From: Obelidium mucronatum
Lineage: Eukaryota; Chytridiomycota; Chytridiomycetes; Chytridiales; Chytriomycetaceae
Length of the DNA stretch: 64,000 bases
Reading direction: 5' to 3'
Assembly: GCA_025765595.1 (NCBI GenBank)
Contig: JAIVFH010000018.1
Location: 298,501-362,500, forward strand
The notes under the pieces were generated by a model. It did no database searches. It was not told the origin of the DNA and saw nothing but the letters and a program-made list of their open reading frames with translations. Each line of letters starts with the position of its first letter. Within the stretch, counting starts at the first letter, position 1. Shown one piece after another: positions 14,253 through 25,267 of this stretch. The position numbers and the translations under genes were made by a program.

Positions 14253-16175
14253 ATGATGCAACAACCAGTCATTGTCATGAGTACGCTATCTTAATCCGGG
14301 GCTTTTTCTTTTTGGCCCTGTTTTGGAGTGTTGTGGCATTGCAGGCTGACGGTGGTTTTTTTAAAACAGACACGAACATGGAGCGCGAAACCGGTCGCAA
14401 GGCTCAAATGTCAAACATTAATGCTGCCAAGGTTTGTTTCTCGGGCCTGCTTGATATCCCGCTCTTGTGGGAGGGCGTGTTTTTGCTTGGGGCGTTTTCT
14501 TTTGTTGACATTTGAAACTCATAGACTGTTGCCGATATCATCCGCACGTGTTTGGGACCTCGCGCAATGCTGAAGATGCTTCTGGATCCAATGGGTGGAA
14601 TTGTATTGACCAACGATGGAAATGCCATTCTGGTAAAGCGACATTGTTTTTATGCTGAGTGCTTGGCTTTTTTTTTTTTTAAACCCGTCCCGTCCCTCCA
14701 TGTTCCTCCCGTATCTTTTGAACAGCGAGAAGTCGAGGTTGCCCACCCTGCTGCCAAGTCTATGATTGAGTTGTCTCGAACTCAAGATGAGGAAGTTGGT
14801 GACGGAACCACATCAGTTATTATTCTTGGTGAGTTTTTCTTTTTTTGGCTTCTCTCTTTTCCGGTCTCCTTTTGTATTTCCTTTGTCTTTTTTTTTTGGT
14901 TGGCTCAATACTAAATCATTCCCAGCTGGTGAAGTTTTGTCTGCCGCACTTCCATTCCTTGAACGCTCCATCCACCCAATCACAATTATTTCCGCATACA
15001 AAAAGGCACTTGAAGACGCGTTGAAAATGACTGAATCCTTTGCCGTGCCCGTCAACACTGAAAACAAGGAAGAAATGCTTCGCCTCATCAAATCCTCAAT
15101 TGGAACCAAAATGGTATCACAGTGGTCCGACTTGATGTGTTCTCTTGCCTATGACGCTGTCAAGTGTGTTCGTATGGAAATTGATAACGCTGGAACTGTT
15201 GGAGGAAAGGTGGAGGTTGACATTAAGCGATATGCGAGAGTTGAGAAGATTCCTGGTGGAGAGATTGAGGAGTCGTGTGTTTTGGATGGGATTATGATTA
15301 ATAAGGATGTGACACACCCAAAGGTGAATTCAGTTTTTGTTGTTGTTTTTTTTTTTGTGGTATTTATTGCTTGTTGTTTTTGTTTTTGCTCTTTAGATGA
15401 GACGTCGTATTGAGAATCCACGTGTGGTTTTGTTGGATTGTCCATTGGAGTACAAGAAGGGTGAATCGCAGACCAATGTGGAAGTTACTGATGAAGCGCA
15501 CTGGGCACGTCTTTTGGAGATTGAAGAGGAGCAAGTCAAGGAATTGTGTGACCACATTATTAAGGTTAAGCCGGACCTTGTCTTTACTGAGAAGGGAGTT
15601 TCTGGTACGTTGTTTTATTTTTTTTTAAATGAGTTGTGGTGTAACTTCTAACAAATTTTGGTAGATCTTGCGCAACACTACTTCAACAAGGCTGGTATCA
15701 CTGCTATTCGTCGTATTCGTAAGACTGATAACCACCGTGTCGCTCGTGCCACTGGTGCCACTATTCTGAACCGTGTCGAAGATTTGAAGGAGGAGGATGT
15801 TGGAACAAAGTGTGGGTTGTTTGAAGTTCGCAAGATTGGAGACGAGTACTTTACATATCTAGTCAAGTGTGAGGACCCCAAGGCCTGTACTATTGTTCTT
15901 CGTGGTCCTTCCAAGGACGTGTTGCAAGAGGTTGATAGAAACTTGCAAGATGCCATGTGTGTTGCACGTAACGTGATGTTTGAGCCCAAACTCTGCCCAG
16001 GTGGAGGTGCCACTGAAATGGCGTTGAGTGTACTTCTTTCTGAGAAGGCCAAGAGTCTAAGTGGAGTTGAACAATGGCCGTACAAGGCTGTCGCAGAAGC
16101 ATTGGAAGTGATTCCAAGAACTCTTGTTCAAAATTGCGGTGGAAATGCCATCAAGACTTTGACTCAACTTCGTGT

Positions 16176-16207
<32 letters not shown>

Positions 16208-16506
16208 GGTTTTGAGTGAATTTTAATTTTAAAATATGGAAACAGGCCAAACATGCTGAAGGCCATCACACTTGGGGAATCAATGGAACAACGGGTGCGA
16301 TTGTTGACATGAGAGAGTATGGAATTTGGGAGCCACAGGCTGTCAAGTCACAAACCATCAAGACAGCAATTGAGTCTGCGTGTCTGTTGCTCCGAGTTGA
16401 TGATATTGTATCTGGTCTTTCGAGAAAGAGTCAACAGCAAGGTGGCGGTCAGCAAGGAGCGCCAATGGATGGCGGAGAGCCAGAAGGAGATCCACGTGAG
16501 GGATGA
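14253..16506 (+). CDS. CCT3: T-complex protein 1 subunit gamma (CCT3)
   Basis: Eight exons: 14253-14280, 14370-14431, 14525-14632, 14726-14828, 14926-15323, 15397-15604, 15665-16173 and 16246-16506, giving 558 aa, near the family norm of about 540. It is one of eight paralogous subunits of the cytosolic CCT/TRiC ring, which folds actin and tubulin with ATP. Seen: 'TVADIIRTCLGPRAML', 'NDGNAIL', the ATP-binding 'DEEVGDGTTSVIILAGE', 'PGGGATEMALSVLL' and 'WGINGTTGAIVDM'. The gamma-specific start 'MMQQPVIVMNTNMERETG' needs the tiny first exon of 28 nt. The tail is Gly/Gln/Pro-rich. Introns contain long T runs (for example 16184-16207). Confidence 0.95.
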
Positions 16507-16895
16507 TTGGGAGTATTTAAAATATTGATGTTTGTTTTTTGTTTTTATCACGTGTTTTGTGCCCCTTTGGCAGTAATACAGTGTACAATGTTTGTCATGA
16601 TGTATTATATTTATCAGATTGTTATTTATATTTTATTTACTTAGATATATTTTATTTATTTATTTATTTATTTTTTCTGCTTTGGAATCTGTCAATCTGG
16701 CTTTCTGGAAGGTTTGGCCACACAACAATCAAACAATTGCACCTTCCTGCACCTGCACGTGAGTGGAAGCACTAACCAACAACGTTGACCGTCGCGACGC
16801 ACGGCGGGTCAAAGGCGTTTGCAACTTTGTACTAAACCGATTTTTAATTTTTATTCCGTTTGTATTAGTTCTCTCTCGTCAGTAGTAGTTTGCAG
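16507..16895. other. Intergenic region CCT3 / phosphodiesterase fusion
   Basis: These 389 bp must hold the CCT3 3' UTR and the promoter of the next gene. An (ATTT)n tract lies near 16643-16675, followed by a GC-rich patch around 16785-16815. No ORF or RNA gene is evident. Confidence 0.4.
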
Positions 16896-19800
16896 ATGAG
16901 GGACAAAGACCAGCCTGGCTCGGACGCCAGCGCCACCAACAACAACAGCAGCAACAACAACAACAACAACAGCAACAGCAACAGCAGCAACGCGGCGAGG
17001 AAGAAGGCGGGCGGCGCAACCACGGCGACGGCGACGGCGACGGCGGCGGCGCTGCTGTACGGCGTGCCGGGCTACGTGTGCACGGAGGTTGTGTACGCGT
17101 CGTCGGCACGCGCGGTCGACGTGGTGATCCAGCGCGGCTACTCGCTGGCGGACGCGCGCGTGAAGGTGATCTGCAAGGGCGCCGGCGTGCTCGACGAGGC
17201 CGCAAACAGGCGCATCGAGCACGAGTACGAGACGCTGCGCTTCCTGTACGCGAAGGCCGCCGCCGCCGTGCGCGTGTCCGAGGCCGCGCCGCCGGGCGCC
17301 AGCGGCGCAAGCAGCAGCAGCAACCACAACCACTCGTTCATCCCGCGGCCCATCGAGATTGTCAAGGACCGCGGGATCTGGACGCTGGTCGTTGAAGACG
17401 TCGGCGGGTGCAGTCTGCGGAAGTTCCAGGACCTGTTTCGGCAGCCGCCATCGACAGCAATGTCAGTGTCAGCATCATCGCCGTCATCGTCCCTGCGGAA
17501 ACTGCCTCTCGAGACCATCCTGCATATTGCTATTCAAATTGTAGAGGCGCTGAAACTGACAATCACTGCCGGCGTCATCCACAAGGACATCAATCCAGAT
17601 AATATTGTTGTTGTTCCGCTACCGAACGACCAACTGGCTGTCCAACTGATTGATTTTAACCTTGCCTCCATCACCGTTACAAATGATTCTTCCACAAACG
17701 ATAGCAATATTCTTCAAGGAACAATGGCCTATATGGCCCCAGGTTTTTTTTTTTTTTTCGTTTCCTTCTTGGGTTTTCACTGGACGTGTATTGAAGCCCC
17801 ACACCTTTTTTTTTTCTAGAGCAAACTGGAAGGTTACAGCGAAATACAGATTTTAGATCAGGTAACTCAAAAAATTAACTCAAAATATTTTGAACCTTTT
17901 TTGTTATTTCTTATTTGTCTGGGTTTTTAACTTTGTTTTCACTGCAGACTTTTATAGTTTGGGTGTTACCCTGTGGGAAATTGTGGTTGGGAGGCCAGCA
18001 TTTCACTTTAATGATGTCATGGTACTGATTGATTTTTAATGTCCTTCTTTACTGCCGAAAGGCCAACCCCACCACCAAAGGCGGTTTATCTCTCACTCTC
18101 AGGATCACCCGCACATTCCCATTACAAAACAAAAAAAAAACTAACCATCCAAAACATTGATATTTAGGAATACATGCACGCTCATATCGCAATCGAAATC
18201 GAACCTCCGGCGAAAGTGGATCCAACAGTCCCTGAAACCCTCTCCGAAATCATTCAAAAACTCGTTAAAAAATCACCTGAAGCGCGGTATCAATCAATCT
18301 ATGGCTTGAAATACGATTTGATGGCATGTCTCAAAACAATCATGAGATTTAAAAAGGCTCAGCGAATTCCGGCCGACCAGATTCTGACAGACCAAGACGT
18401 TCTAAAGGCGTTCATGATGCCTCTTTCGGATGATGGTGATGGTGGCGGGGTTGTTACCATGGAAAAGTTTGAAATTGGAACCAAGGACTGCTCCAAAACT
18501 GTTCATATCCCGAAAGGGAAACTCTATGGACGAAACTCTGAACAAGAAATGTTGTTGGGTCATGTGGAAAGAATTCTAGAAAACTCCTCAGGAGATTTAA
18601 CCAATTTTATTCTTGTTGTTGGAGAACGAGGGATGGGAAATAATTCTCTGTTGGGTGTTGCAAGGGCGAAAGTTGTTGCATCTGGCAACTTCTGCAGTAT
18701 GCGACCTTTTTTTTGTTAATTTTTACACTTGTAACTTAGTCACTAATGATCTCTTTTTTTTGAATTCTATTTCCCCAGTTACTGGTGCATACACAGAAGG
18801 ATGTCTACCTCTTCAAGGATTGGTGCAGGCATTGCAACAATTTATTGGAATTCTCCTTTCATCGCAAACTGAAATCTTGGAATCATATGTGGCCAAGTTA
18901 AAGCAGAACCTGGGTGTAGAAATATCCCGCTTGGAAACTGTTATTCCAGACCTCCGACTTCTTTTTACAACAAACTACAGTATATATACTGAAGACAAAG
19001 TGCACAAGGCAACTTATCCCGAAATGGTTGCTGATGTGACAAAGATCTTTAAAGTAATTGCTGGTTGCGATAAAGCGATTGTCTTGTGTTTGAAAGATAT
19101 CGAGGTTGGTTTCTTTAGATTCAGAGCTTTTTTTTACTTCTTGTTGGGTTTGATAACACATTTTAAATTTCCCACCAGTCCGCTGATGAAGAATCGTTCA
19201 CAGTGCTGGCTTGCCTGGCGAATTTTTCGAGCAGGTTCCTTGTTATCCTCACTTCATCAGAACCCGAAACAATATCCCCATTGGTTGCAAACTCACTACA
19301 AAACGTGCTTGACATACACAGCAAAAACTTTCACCTCTTCACCTTAAAGCCCCTCACCATCTTTGATATTCAAGAACTTCTTGAAGACACTGTCACGCCC
19401 TCTTTAGCGCCATTACACAACTTGGCAGCCCTGATTGAACGCAAAACCTTTGGAACACCCGCCTATGTGCACCAGTTTTTACTGAAAGCGGAAGCAAAAG
19501 GATTGTTATGGTTTGACGAAGATGAAGTTGAATGTGGATGGAATTGGGATATTGCCACATTGGATAAGAATATTGACGTTAGCGAGAGCGTTCTGAAGGA
19601 TATGACAAAGAGGATTAATGCCTTGTCCAAGGAATCTAAAGATGTTTTGGAGAAGGCTGGTATGTTTGTTGTTGTTATTTTTTATTTTTTATTTTTATTT
19701 TTTTATTTTTATTTTTTGTTGACATTGTTTTTTTTTTTTTTTTTTTTTTTTTTTTCGCGTCGAATTAGTGTGCATTGGTGCCAACTTTGACGTTCGGCTA

Positions 19801-22800
19801 CTCTCATTACTATTGAACCAAAAGACAGCCGTTACAACAAATATGCTGTGGGACTTTTTGAAGGCTGGGTTCATTAAGCCTGTACCGTTTTTGGAGTCAA
19901 AAGGACCCTGGAAAGATGTAGTGTTGGATGGTTTTGCTGCTAATCCTGAAGGCGCTGTTATTGAGTACAAGGTATATGAGTGTGCGGGTGTGTGTGTGGG
20001 GTGTGGTGGCGTACTAAGGGATATGTCTTTTACTAACCCGTTTTTTTTTAAGTTCGCATTCGACGTGGTATACAAGGAAATCTACGAGTCACTGGGCGAA
20101 TTGACGCTTGGCGTAAACCATTTAAAAATTGCCAGAATTCTGCACTCCATTGCGACATCCAAAGGACTTGTAGGTCAAGAAATCGTAATCTGCAAACATT
20201 ACAATTTAGCGAGACCTGTATCTCTTGGAGCTGAAGAAAACCACTTGATTGCTACGTTGAACTTGATTGCTGCAGAGCAAGCCATGTCAATATGCGACTT
20301 TGACAACGCCAAGGAGATGCTGACACATGGAACCAAGATTGTAGCCGTCCAAACAAGCAATGATCCTTGGTCTGGATCCTCGGCGTCCTTGTACTTTAAC
20401 CTGAACCTGCTGTTGGCAAAGTGTTTGATTGTCGATGGAGAGTTGGAGGAGGCAAAGTCGTTGTTGAGAATGATGGAACGTCACTCGAAAAGCAACAAGT
20501 CCCATATATACAAGGTGTTTTACTTGCAGCGTCATTTGGATGCCATGTTTGGCGATTTTAATGCCGTATTGACGGAAGGGTTGTCGAATCTGAAGGAGCT
20601 TGGGATCCAGATACCTACCACTGGTCAAGAATGTGAGCAGATGGCCTTGGGGCTGAGGTCGAAATGTCAGAGTCTTATTGATGAATTGGGGGTTGCTAAG
20701 CTTTTGGCGGTTGGGAAACATGCTAATGAGGAGTGTGATATGATTCAGGCTATTGTGTTGATTGTTTCTTTTGCTGCGAGTCGGATTTCTTGTAAATTCT
20801 TTTTCTCTTGCTTGATTGCGATTGTGAGTTGTTTTTTTTTTTTATTTGTTTTGCATTATTATTTTGTGACTGTTGACGTTTTATTATATGTTAAGGGATG
20901 CCATCGCAGCTTGACTGATGGGTTTGGGCGATCTTCCAGTGCTTTATGGACTGCGTATCCTTGCCTTCACTTTTACCTGTCGGGCGGTAACAGATTCAGT
21001 GCCATCAAAGTATCCCAACAAATGGCTGATGGAATCAATGCCATATTTGTCGACAAATCAGCCGAGTTTGAGGTTATTTACAAGACGTCCTGTGGTCACT
21101 CTATCCACTTGTCTATCCATCAAAAGATTGAAATGATGGAAGCACTCATTCAAAATGCCCGGCATTCTGGCCACAACCTGTCAATGAATTTCCTATCACC
21201 ATTACTGATTGTGATGGGAATGATGAGTGGGAGGTCCGCAAGCTGGCTCAAGACTACCATTACAAACCAACGTGAGATTTTGGAGCTTTCTCAATCCCAA
21301 AGCATCCCTACGATTGACTTGCTTTCCGATATGGTGGACGCGTTCATGTCGGGGGAAGCCCCACAACCAAGAGGTCAACTGCTTTGTCAAGTTCTGGCTG
21401 TTTTCCAGGCTTTGGTGTATGAAAAACCAGAAATGAGGAGTCTCCATGCACAGCTTCATGAAGGCGATAGATGTGTGCCGATTGATAAGACGGCTGATTT
21501 CTTTTTTGTGGAAGCGATGGCCCATGTGTTGGACTATGATGCAACACCAGGAGAGAAGGAAAAACAAGGTATCGAGGCCAAACTTGTCCAACTACTTGCT
21601 ACATTGGAATCACATACGCAGCATGGATTCAAAGACACGTTGGGCAAGAAGGATTTAGTTCTTGCAGAGTATGCCCGAATTAAAGGAAAGACTGTAGATG
21701 CAATCAAGCTTTATGAGTCTGCGATTGAGACGTTTAAAAGTGAAGGGTCTGTTTTGTTTGAGGCTTTTACGTTGGAAAAGTTTGCAATGTTTTGGCATAA
21801 TTCTGGGATGAAGAAGATGGCAAAAATGTGTTTTATTGAGTCTGCGAATAAGTGGGGAGAGTATGGGTCGAATGGGAAGCGAGTTCAAGTTGCTAGCAAA
21901 TTCAAGATTTTGTATGGCGCGGCCGACTTTGCGGAGATGGAGGCAGCGAGTACGTTTCATCGAACGTCGCCTACAAGGCAACTCGTCTTGGATCCGTCGC
22001 TTGGAAACAGGAAGGGTGGCACTTATTCCCCGTCTGGCTCTTCCTCTATTAGTAGAAGTGTTTGTCAGTCTTCTCGGTTTGGGGATTCTCAAACGACGAA
22101 TGGAACGGTTAGCTTGGATGTTGATGCTACCACTGCATTGAAAGTGGCTCAAAGTATTCGTGAAGAGATCTCGCTGGATGCCTTGTTGCGTAAAATCATG
22201 AAGTACGTGATGGTGAACACTGGAGCCACGAAAGGCGCACTCGTGTTGAACGACTCTTCACGTTTGATGATTGAGGCTATTGCAGAGTTCAATGATAACA
22301 AGGAAGTGATTGAAGTGCTTCAAAGCCATCCAGTGACGGCCCAAGTACCTGGATTCCGGTTGCCACTCAGTGTTATTTACTACACTTTCCGAACGCGCAA
22401 GTCCATTGTTTTGACTGAACCCAGCAATGATCCGACACATGGGGGGGATGCGTATATCAAGGAATTTATGCCTCAAAGTATTTTGTGCTGCCCAATCATC
22501 AATCAATCAAGTGTGACTGGTGTGGTGTACTTGGAAAACAAGCTTCAAGGGGCGGCGTTCACGCCAAAGCGAATTGAAATCATTCAATCGTTGATGCCAA
22601 CTGCTTCCGTGTACATTAAGAATGCAAAGCTGACCAAGACGAATGTAGAGTTGACGGAAGCTCTCAAAGACTCTGGGAATGCTTCAAATGCTCCAAAGTA
22701 CAAGATTGACGCGCCTGTTCAGCGTGCAATCGATATTTTGCAGTCGCTGAAGGGGAGAATGGTTGCTCAGGGAGATCCTGCAGTTCGTCAGATTGATTTT

Positions 22801-24847
22801 ATCATGATGTCTTTGACTTCTTCTGACTTGTTCATGTCCTCCATTGATGAAATCAATGATGAGAATGGTCGCGGGATTGATCAAGACACCAAGAATTGGA
22901 TTGAAAATTCTCTGCTGCAGAAAGCTTCCAAGCCATCTAAAGGTTCTGAAGTTGATGGAGACGCAATGTTTGTTGTTGGGAATCGTAGGCCTACCATTGT
23001 TAGCGCCTTGGATGAGGGAGGGTTTTCTTCCATGTTGCCATCTTCTGGGTCTCCTCATTTGTCGCCAAAGTTCTCGATTCAAAATCAAGAGGAAATCAAC
23101 GTTTTTCTTGAGAGCTCTATGGACTTTGAGTTTGATGTGTTTCGGCTTGGGGAACTTACCAATGGGCAGCCCTTGTACTACTTGTCCATGCATCTTTTGC
23201 AGTACTACGGACTCATTGAGCATTTCAACATTGATATCGATGTTGCAAAAACGTTCTTCCGTGAAGTCGAGTCGAATTACAGAGATCTCTCGTATCACAA
23301 CAGGTTCGTTGTTTTTTTCTTCTTTATTTTTTTGGTGAAGTGTGAAACTAATACGGTGTTGCTCAGCTACCACGCCGCTGACGTTTTACAAACAGTCAAT
23401 CTTTTGTTGCTCTCAGACCCTCAAATGGCTCAAAACTTTACAAAACTTGAAATTTTGGCGGCCTGCATTGCTTCTGCTGTCCACGACGTTGACCACCCCG
23501 GTGTCAATAACAACTACTTGATTCAAAGTTCTCATCCTTTGGCTATTTTGTATAATGATCTCTCTGTCCTTGAATACCATCACGCCAGCAAGGCATTTGA
23601 AATCATGCAAAAACCAGGAATGAACATTTTCGCGCACTTTCCAAACGACCAAAAACGAGATATCCGTAAGCAAATGATTAACATGGTCATTGCAACAGGT
23701 ATGTGGGGGTGGGGTTATTTATAATTTTGATTAAAATTCTTTTCGTATAGATATGTCGCAACACTTTACGTACATTAATAAGCTGAAAAGCAAAATTTCT
23801 GCGTCTGCGTTGAAGCTACAAGAAGCTCCTGATCGGGCTCTTGTCTTGGATATGGCCATTAAATGCGCAGATTTGAATAATCCAGCCAAGTCTCTTGAAT
23901 CATGCAAGCTGTGGGCGTTTAGAATTATGGAAGAGTTCTTCCAGCAGGTGTGTGTTTTTTTTTTGAGGAATTCGATTTAAAAGATTTTTTTGGAACTGAT
24001 GTTTTGCTTGCTCAGGGTGATCGAGAACGCCTGAACGGATTGAACGTTTCCATGTTCATGGATCGCAAAGAAACTAATATTCCAAAATGGTAAGCAGTTG
24101 ACAGGAGAGGGGAGGGGGGGGGGGGGGGGGGGGGTCGTCCCATCATTTTCCTAATCTCATTCATAATACAGCCAAGTGGGATTTGTTGATATCCTCGTCA
24201 CACCTTTGTTTGAAGCATGGTCACAATGTATTGCAACCGACTTTACAAGACTCTGTATGAAGAATATTTCCCTGAATCGAGCGTATTGGGAATCCATCTT
24301 GGACAAACCAGACGCCATTCCAACTTTTAACCCACCAGATTCGCAAGTACTCGAGCAAGAATTATTTGCGACAGTGGGAAGTCCAGCTACTCTTAAGAAA
24401 AAGCTCATCTCCATGCAAAAGAGTGGGAGCGAAACATCTGACTCCATTAAGCAGCGAACAAAAAGTAATGGCACTACGCAGAAGCCTAAAGTAGCCCCCA
24501 GTCCGCCAACTGCTTCAAAGATATCATCTGGGCCTATTTCAAAAAACTTCCAGAAGCCTGCTTTACGTCCGGAACCAACCCCAGTGAAACCGACAAGTTC
24601 AACGACAACATCAACAACATCAACAACAACAACAGCAACAACAACAGCTCAAACGAAGGGAGAAACTTTGGAAGGAAGTAATCGTGGTACTCTTTCGTTT
24701 AAGCAGGATGGAAAGCAGGTTCCAGTTACTCCTAGAATGGGGAGGCGGACTAGTGGAGTAGTGGATATGATTAATCCTGTCAAAGCATCACCAAACGCAA
24801 GAAACCTGCCGGAACTTCCAAAGCACGACTCATCGGGTGGGGTTTAA
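16896..24847 (+). CDS. Kinase-like / AAA-like / GAF / class I cyclic nucleotide phosphodiesterase fusion
   Basis: Thirteen exons: 16896-17742, 17820-17861, 17948-18021, 18168-18696, 18779-19104, 19179-19659, 19769-19971, 20053-20823, 20896-23303, 23367-23698, 23751-23947, 24016-24089 and 24172-24847, giving 2,319 aa. An Asn/Ala-rich N-terminus leads into a Ser/Thr-kinase-like domain ('HKDINPDN' near 229, 'IDFNLAS' near 253, 'GTMAYMAPEQTGRL'). An AAA-like ATPase plus helical region follows (about 420-1400). Its Walker A reads 'GERGMGNNS' near 473, without the usual lysine. A GAF domain lies at about 1515-1673. A complete PDEase_I domain (about 1820-2140) has HNSYH, 'HDVDHPGVNNN', 'KCADLNNP' and the purine-clamp glutamine in 'CQVGF'. 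The last 170 residues look disordered. The kinase-AAA-GAF order is that of fungal multidomain hybrid histidine kinases, but here a phosphodiesterase stands where the histidine kinase should be. It likely hydrolyses cAMP and/or cGMP. Confidence 0.85.
18070..18085. repeat. GC-rich hairpin in phosphodiesterase intron 3
   Basis: The imperfect inverted repeat acc-acc-aaa-ggc-ggt lies within intron 18022-18167. It matches the aaa-ggcggt half of the hairpin at 32213-32224. Confidence 0.45.
24112..24134 (+). repeat. Poly-G tract in intron
   Basis: An almost pure run of over 20 G lies in intron 24090-24171 of the phosphodiesterase gene. A similar G run lies at 63669-63695 in another intron. Confidence 0.8.
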
Positions 24848-24972
24848 AGTCTATTTAATAATTATTAGGGTCGTCTCTTTCTACCTTTTTTTTAGCGCAG
24901 GTTTTTTAAATTTCATTTCAATATAATATTACCATGGCGGCTCCTATTTGAAAATAAAGCAACTTTGGGTTT

Positions 24973-25189
24973 TTATGGCTGCGCCTTTTTCAATGTCTTT
25001 TCCAAGAAGGACTCACGTTGCTTGCTAGTTTTATTTTTGAAAGTAAGAAAAATATTTACATCTTTTTCCTTCTGAATTTTTTCCATTCGTTCTTCAAAGA
25101 CACGTTTGATTCGAAGGGCCATATCGTCGTACTCCAGTACAATGGTTTGAGTACTTTGGTTACTCACATCTTTGAGCATTTCGGAGAAT
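24973..25189 (-). pseudogene. Duplicated 3'-end fragment of the channel gene
   Basis: Reading on the minus strand, this stretch repeats the end of the upstream channel gene. 'FSEMLKD' mirrors 'FSTILKD', followed by a GTGAGT splice donor in both. 'YDDMALRIKRVFEERMEKIQKEKD' (25 residues, split here as 'YDDMALRIKRVFE' plus 'ERMEKIQKEKD') mirrors 'YEDMALKIKIVFE' plus 'ERMAKIKKEKD'. It then ends 'TLKKAQP' and a stop. Exon 8 of the channel could splice in phase to the tac at the start of this copy, so it may be an alternative last exon. Joining it after exon 9 breaks the frame. I read it as a partial tandem duplication, either decayed or used as a mutually exclusive terminal exon. Confidence 0.6.
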
Positions 25190-25267
25190 CTTAAAAAAAA
25201 CCACGGCTAGCAATAAAACCAAAACAAGAAGTTTATTTGCAATAAATTGGAAGCAAATGCGATAAAA

